From: Rhodovulum sp. 12E13
GTDB lineage: Bacteria > Pseudomonadota > Alphaproteobacteria > Rhodobacterales > Rhodobacteraceae
Length of the DNA stretch: 64,000 nucleotides
NCBI RefSeq assembly: GCF_003340565.1
Contig: NZ_QPLK01000013.1
Coordinates: 1-64,000, forward strand
Reading direction: 5' to 3'
Of this stretch, positions 60,890-64,000 are shown in pieces. The notes beneath the pieces were generated by a model, which was given only the letters and a program-made list of their open reading frames with translations, made no database searches and was not told the DNA's origin. Both the position numbers and the translations under genes were made by a program. The stretch's first letter is position 1. The number at the start of each line of letters is the position of its first letter.

Positions 60890-61395
60890 GCGTGGGCCTC
60901 CAGCGCGCCGGACAGCACCCGCTCGGCCGCCGCGTCGAAGGCGACGAGCGTCACGGTCGCGAGGCCCGTGCCCGGCAGCACGCGCCGCAGCGTGGCCACG
61001 GCGATCCCGGCCGCCCTTTCGCGCGGAAAGCCGAACACCCCGGTCGAGATGGCCGGAAAGGCAAGCGTCCGGCATCCCGCGGCATCGGCCAGCCGCACGA
61101 CGCTGTCGTAGCAGGCGGCGAGCAGGCCCGCCTCGCCGCGTGCGCCCCCGGCCCAGACCGGCCCGACGGTGTGGATCACCCGCGCCGCCTTCAGCGCGTG
61201 CCCTGCGGTCAGCCGCGCCTCGCCCGTGGGGCAGCGGCCCACACGCCGGCACTCTTCCGCCAGCCCCGGCCCCGCGGCACGATGAATGGCGAGATCGACC
61301 CCGCCGCCGCCGCTCAGCCGTTCGTCCGCCGCGTTCACGATCGCGTCCACCGCGAGCGTGGTGATGTCGCCCCGCCAGAGCCGGATCTCAGCCAT
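60886..61395 (-). CDS. Macro-domain protein (ADP-ribose binding)
   Basis: 169 aa, a single MacroD/YmdB-type macro domain, a family that binds ADP-ribose and removes it from O-acetyl groups, proteins or nucleic acids. N-terminal IRLWRGDITTLAVDAIVNAA, then GGGGVDLAIHRAAGP, ARVIHTVGPVW and AFPAISTGVFGFP match. The catalytic pair in this class is the second Asn of NAAN and the Asp of GGGGVD; here the first is Asp (NAAD, D24), the second is present (D34). It is translationally coupled to mccA by an ATGA overlap and overlaps the upstream membrane-protein gene by eight bases. Confidence 0.9.
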   Translation of the reverse strand: MAEIRLWRGDITTLAVDAIVNAADERLSGGGGVDLAIHRAAGPGLAEECRRVGRCPTGEARLTAGHALKAARVIHTVGPVWAGGARGEAGLLAACYDSVVRLADAAGCRTLAFPAISTGVFGFPRERAAGIAVATLRRVLPGTGLATVTLVAFDAAAERVLSGALEAHA

Positions 61396-61921
61396 CGCGT
61401 TTCTCCTCCTCTTCCTCGCGGCGCCGACGCTCTTCCTCGACCTGCCGCTCGGCGGTGTAGGAGCGGAAGCGATGGCGGTAGATCAGGTTCGGCCGCTCGC
61501 CCTCGACGAGGTAGAAGATCGCCAGCACCGCGATCGCCGCCTGAACCAGCACAAAGACCTGCTCGGCCTGCGGCGCGCCCGTCAGCTCCTGCGCCCCGCC
61601 GCCGATCGTCTGCACGAAACCGATGACGAAGCGCGCGGGCAGCAGCACCGCCAGCACGTAGGCCCACGGCACCCGCAGGATCAGGCCGACCGCCGCCACC
61701 AGCGACACAAGCCCCAGCGCCCCGGTCCAGACCGGCGCCCCCGCGGCCAGCGCCAGCGCCACTTCCAGCCCGCCCGAGGCCGCGAACCACGCCGCGAGAG
61801 CCCAGAGCACGAGGCCGGGCCGCCCCTTGGGATGGGCCTCGGCCTCCTCGCGCGTGAGATGGACCCATTGCGCCCCGTTGGCATCGGCCACCGTGCGCAC
61901 GATGCGGCGGTCGTCGCTCAT
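61388..61921 (-). CDS. Four-helix membrane protein of unknown function
   Basis: 177 aa. A polar N-terminal ~35 residues (RTVADANGAQWVHLTREEAE), four hydrophobic helices (about 37-58, 63-82, 85-105, 121-140), then a strongly charged C-terminus (EEERRRREEEEEKRDG). ATG 61921 has GGGAGG upstream. Located in the mccB-to-mccA interval and overlapping the macro-domain gene. No family recognised. Confidence 0.75.
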   Translation of the reverse strand: MSDDRRIVRTVADANGAQWVHLTREEAEAHPKGRPGLVLWALAAWFAASGGLEVALALAAGAPVWTGALGLVSLVAAVGLILRVPWAYVLAVLLPARFVIGFVQTIGGGAQELTGAPQAEQVFVLVQAAIAVLAIFYLVEGERPNLIYRHRFRSYTAERQVEEERRRREEEEEKRDG

Positions 61922-61964
61922 GCTGCCTCCCTCCAGGCTCGCAGGGCCATCTGGCGCGGGCCCC

Positions 61965-62516
61965 TCACGAGGGTCCACCTCGCAGGGCGTCGATCTCGCC
62001 CTGGCACCAGCCGCCGCGACCGTAGCCGTCGTCCGCGCGAGCGAGCCCCTCGTCGACCAGCCAGCCCGAGAGACGGCGGTCGTCGACCGTGACGACGACC
62101 AGCGGCGTCTCGCGCCAGCCGAACCCGTCGAGATCGGCGCGCACCTCGTCCGCCGCCCAGAGCTGCGCCCGCACCGCCCACTTCGCGCGTTGCCCGGCGT
62201 AGAACTCGTCGGGGCAATCGACACCGAGCGAGGCCGGCGCGTCGGCCCCGAGCAGGCGGGCCGTCTGGCGCCCCACGATGTCGCAGGACAGGCGAAAGCG
62301 GTCGGCGTCGAGCACCCTCACGATGCGGCATTCGCCCGCGCGCTTGGCGGCCCCCATCGCGACGTCCGACGCGAGCGGCGCGACGAGCAGGAGGATCAGC
62401 CCGCCGCCAGACGCGAAAGCGGCCATCTTGAGCCGCCGCCGCCAGGCCTCTTGCCGGCGGATGCGTTCGGCATCGCTCAGGCGCTGCTTGCGTCGCCTGC
62501 GCCCTGCCTCGCTCAT
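61965..62516 (-). CDS. Membrane-anchored, degenerate SNase-like protein
   Basis: 183 aa. A basic N-terminus ([17 protein letters not shown]), one membrane helix (about 33-50), then a small beta-rich domain resembling staphylococcal nuclease: [16 protein letters not shown] (compare V-x-DGDT), [12 protein letters not shown] (compare IRLxGIDAPE) and [12 protein letters not shown]. The catalytic Glu after DAP is replaced (DAPA), so nuclease activity is doubtful. ATG 62516 follows GAAGGGG; the same frame continues upstream through a 15-bp repeat array that would add a pentapeptide-repeat leader, judged noncoding here. Confidence 0.7.
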   Translation of the reverse strand: MSEAGRRRRKQRLSDAERIRRQEAWRRRLKMAAFASGGGLILLLVAPLASDVAMGAAKRAGECRIVRVLDADRFRLSCDIVGRQTARLLGADAPASLGVDCPDEFYAGQRAKWAVRAQLWAADEVRADLDGFGWRETPLVVVTVDDRRLSGWLVDEGLARADDGYGRGGWCQGEIDALRGGPS

Positions 62517-62667
62517 GCTGGCCCCTTCCATCCCGGCCCCATCAATCGTGGCCCCGTCCAATCTGGCCCCGTCCAATCTGGCCCCGTCCAATCTGGCCCC
62601 ATCCATCCCGGCACCGTCCAATCCGGCACCGTCCATCACGGCACCGTCCATCCCGGCACCGTCCATC
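62517..62667. repeat. 15-bp tandem repeat upstream of SNase-like gene
   Basis: About ten units close to CCCGTCCAATCTGGC or CCCGTCCATCCCGGC, three of them identical in a row near 62560-62600. On the minus strand they are in frame with the SNase-like gene and would encode repeats such as LDGAR and MDGAG. Confidence 0.9.
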
Positions 62668-62888
62668 CTCGTGCAGCCGGCCCGCAGCGGGCCGGCACCG
62701 CGCTGCCCGGCCCTGGTCGCGGGTCCCGCCCCGCGCCGCGCCGGGGATTGCCGTCATGCCCCCCGCCCGGATGCGACCGCGGAAGTCGCCGCAGAGCGCG
62801 CGCAGCTCGTCGACGACGACGACGGACTGCGCCCCCCGGCAACGGAGGCGCGACACGGCGCGGCACGCCCCGATGGCGCCTGACCCGC
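62668..62888. other. Spacer after mccB without features
   Basis: Together with the tandem array this makes a 372-base gene-free interval between mccB and the SNase-like gene. The sequence is GC-rich, with no ribosome site, hairpin or reading frame that I can support. Confidence 0.5.
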
Positions 62889-64000
62889 TCACATCCGGAA
62901 CACGCCGAAGCGTGTCTCGCCGATGGGCGCGTTGAACGCGGCCGAGAGCGAGAGCGCCAGCACCTCGCGGGCGCGGCGCGGGTCGATCACCCCGTCGTCC
63001 CAGAGCCGCGCCGAGGCGTAGAGCGGGTGCGACTGACGCTCGAACATCTCTTCGGTCGGGCGGCGGAACGCGGCCTCCTCGTCGTCCGACCACGTGCCGC
63101 CCGCCTTCTCGATCGCCGCGCGCCTCACGGTGGCGAGCACGCCGGCCGCCTGCCTGCCGCCCATCACGCCGATGCGGGAGTTGGGCCACGTCCACAGGAA
63201 GCGCGGCGAATAGGCCCGGCCCGCCATGCCGTAGTTCCCCGCCCCGAACGAGCCCCCGACGAGCATGGTGATCTTGGGCACCGCGGTCGTGGCCACGGCC
63301 GTCACCATCTTGGCGCCGTTGCGCGCGATTCCCTCGTTCTCGTAGCGGCGGCCGACCATGAAACCCGTGATGTTCTGCAGGAACACCAGCGGGATCTTCC
63401 GCTGCGAGCACAGCTCGACGAAATGCGCGCCCTTCTGCGCGCTCTCGGAGAACAGCACGCCGTTGTTGGCCACGATCCCCACCGGGCAGCCCGCGACATG
63501 GGCGAAGCCCGTCACCAGCGTCTCGCCGAAGCGCGGCTTGAACTCGTCGAGCCGCGAGCCGTCGACGAGGCGTGCGACCACCTCGCGGATGTCGTAGGGG
63601 GTGGAGAGACTCGCTGGAACGACGCCGAGGATCTCCTCGGGGTCGTAGGCCGGCGGCTCGGGGCTGGCCCAGTCGCGGCGCGGGTCGGGCACGGGGCCGA
63701 GCGAGGCGACGGCCTGCCGGGCGAGGGCGAGGGCGTGCGCGTCGTCCTCGGCGAGCTGGTCGGCGACACCGGAGAGACGGGTATGCACGTCGCCGCCGCC
63801 GAGGTCCTCGGCCGAAACGACCTCGCCCGTCGCGGCCTTCACCAGCGGCGGGCCGGCGAGGAAGATCGTGCCCTGCTCCCTGACGATGATGGTCACGTCC
63901 GACATCGCCGGCACGTAGGCACCGCCGGCGGTGCACGACCCCATCACCACGGCGATCTGCGCAATGCCCTGCGCGCTCATGTTCGCCTGGTTGTAGAAGA
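62889..64000 (-). CDS. mccB: Methylcrotonyl-CoA carboxylase beta subunit, partial
   Basis: The C-terminal ~370 residues of the carboxyltransferase subunit; the gene continues beyond the right edge of the window (the frame is open through [15 protein letters not shown] at the end). It transfers CO2 from biotin on MccA to 3-methylcrotonyl-CoA. Motifs: [74 protein letters not shown] and [20 protein letters not shown]. All are typical of the MCC beta family. Same strand as mccA, with three small genes between. Confidence 0.93.
   Translation of the reverse strand, partial: FYNQANMSAQGIAQIAVVMGSCTAGGAYVPAMSDVTIIVREQGTIFLAGPPLVKAATGEVVSAEDLGGGDVHTRLSGVADQLAEDDAHALALARQAVASLGPVPDPRRDWASPEPPAYDPEEILGVVPASLSTPYDIREVVARLVDGSRLDEFKPRFGETLVTGFAHVAGCPVGIVANNGVLFSESAQKGAHFVELCSQRKIPLVFLQNITGFMVGRRYENEGIARNGAKMVTAVATTAVPKITMLVGGSFGAGNYGMAGRAYSPRFLWTWPNSRIGVMGGRQAAGVLATVRRAAIEKAGGTWSDDEEAAFRRPTEEMFERQSHPLYASARLWDDGVIDPRRAREVLALSLSAAFNAPIGETRFGVFRM

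Noticed and set aside
62542-63936. 464-aa minus-strand frame overlapping mccB
   Set aside because: A shifted reading of mccB and the tandem array; Arg-rich and motif-free, while the mccB frame has all carboxyltransferase motifs.

Overview
The window reads as a chromosomal segment of a high-GC alphaproteobacterium, most likely Rhodobacteraceae (Rhodobacter/Roseobacter relatives). The reasons are the C4-pathway 5-aminolevulinate synthase, a nuo (complex I) cluster studded with small accessory genes of the Rhodobacterales type (DUF5333, DUF5337, a carboxymuconolactone-decarboxylase-like protein), nuoN followed by birA-coaX-RNase J, and the strong GC bias of third codon positions. There are no rRNA or tRNA genes, no transposase or integrase, and no CRISPR array.

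Layout, left to right. 1-0.8 kb: a lower-GC, 5'-broken sulfotransferase-like remnant running into the 3' end of carB. 0.8-6.3 kb: carB and truA (minus strand), then a coupled three-gene plus-strand cluster (small membrane protein, YbjQ-like, DUF1638). 6.3-11.6 kb: an HNH endonuclease, then surE-pcm-LysM/LytM lipoprotein and an aminotransferase. 11.6-13.8 kb: two exported plus-strand envelope proteins, a BepA-like M48 protease and a DsbA-family protein. 13.8-19.1 kb: a phasin-like protein, ispG, a RodZ-like HTH protein, hemA and an exported protein (all minus). 19.4-29.0 kb: an Sfp-type phosphopantetheinyl transferase convergent with an 8.2-kb NRPS-PKS megasynthase, A-PCP-KS-AT-ACP-C-A-PCP, with no thioesterase. 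29.4-35 kb: an ExoY-type sugar transferase, a family-2 glycosyltransferase, a RhlE-type helicase, and a GDSL esterase fused to RTX repeats. 35-58.8 kb: the complete nuoA-N cluster on the minus strand, followed by birA, coaX and RNase J. 58.9-64 kb: leucine-degradation methylcrotonyl-CoA carboxylase, mccB (cut by the window end) and mccA, with three small genes between them including a macro-domain protein.

How the genes connect: the phosphopantetheinyl transferase is the obvious activator of the three carrier domains of the megasynthase beside it. BirA can biotinylate MccA. SurE, Pcm and the LytM protein form the familiar stationary-phase/envelope gene order. The nuo cluster encodes all 14 complex I subunits plus ten non-nuo open frames. 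One of these, a lower-GC sulfotransferase lying between nuoB and nuoC, looks like a recent insertion that kept the operon readable through a one-base stop/start overlap.

The most interesting items are the orphan NRPS-PKS (second adenylation pocket reads like a glycine code), the two foreign-looking sulfotransferase sequences beside core metabolic genes, repeated short-unit GC-rich tandem arrays at six places, paired perfect palindromes between nuoH and nuoI, a hairpin element present twice, and a macro-domain protein whose usual catalytic Asn is Asp.
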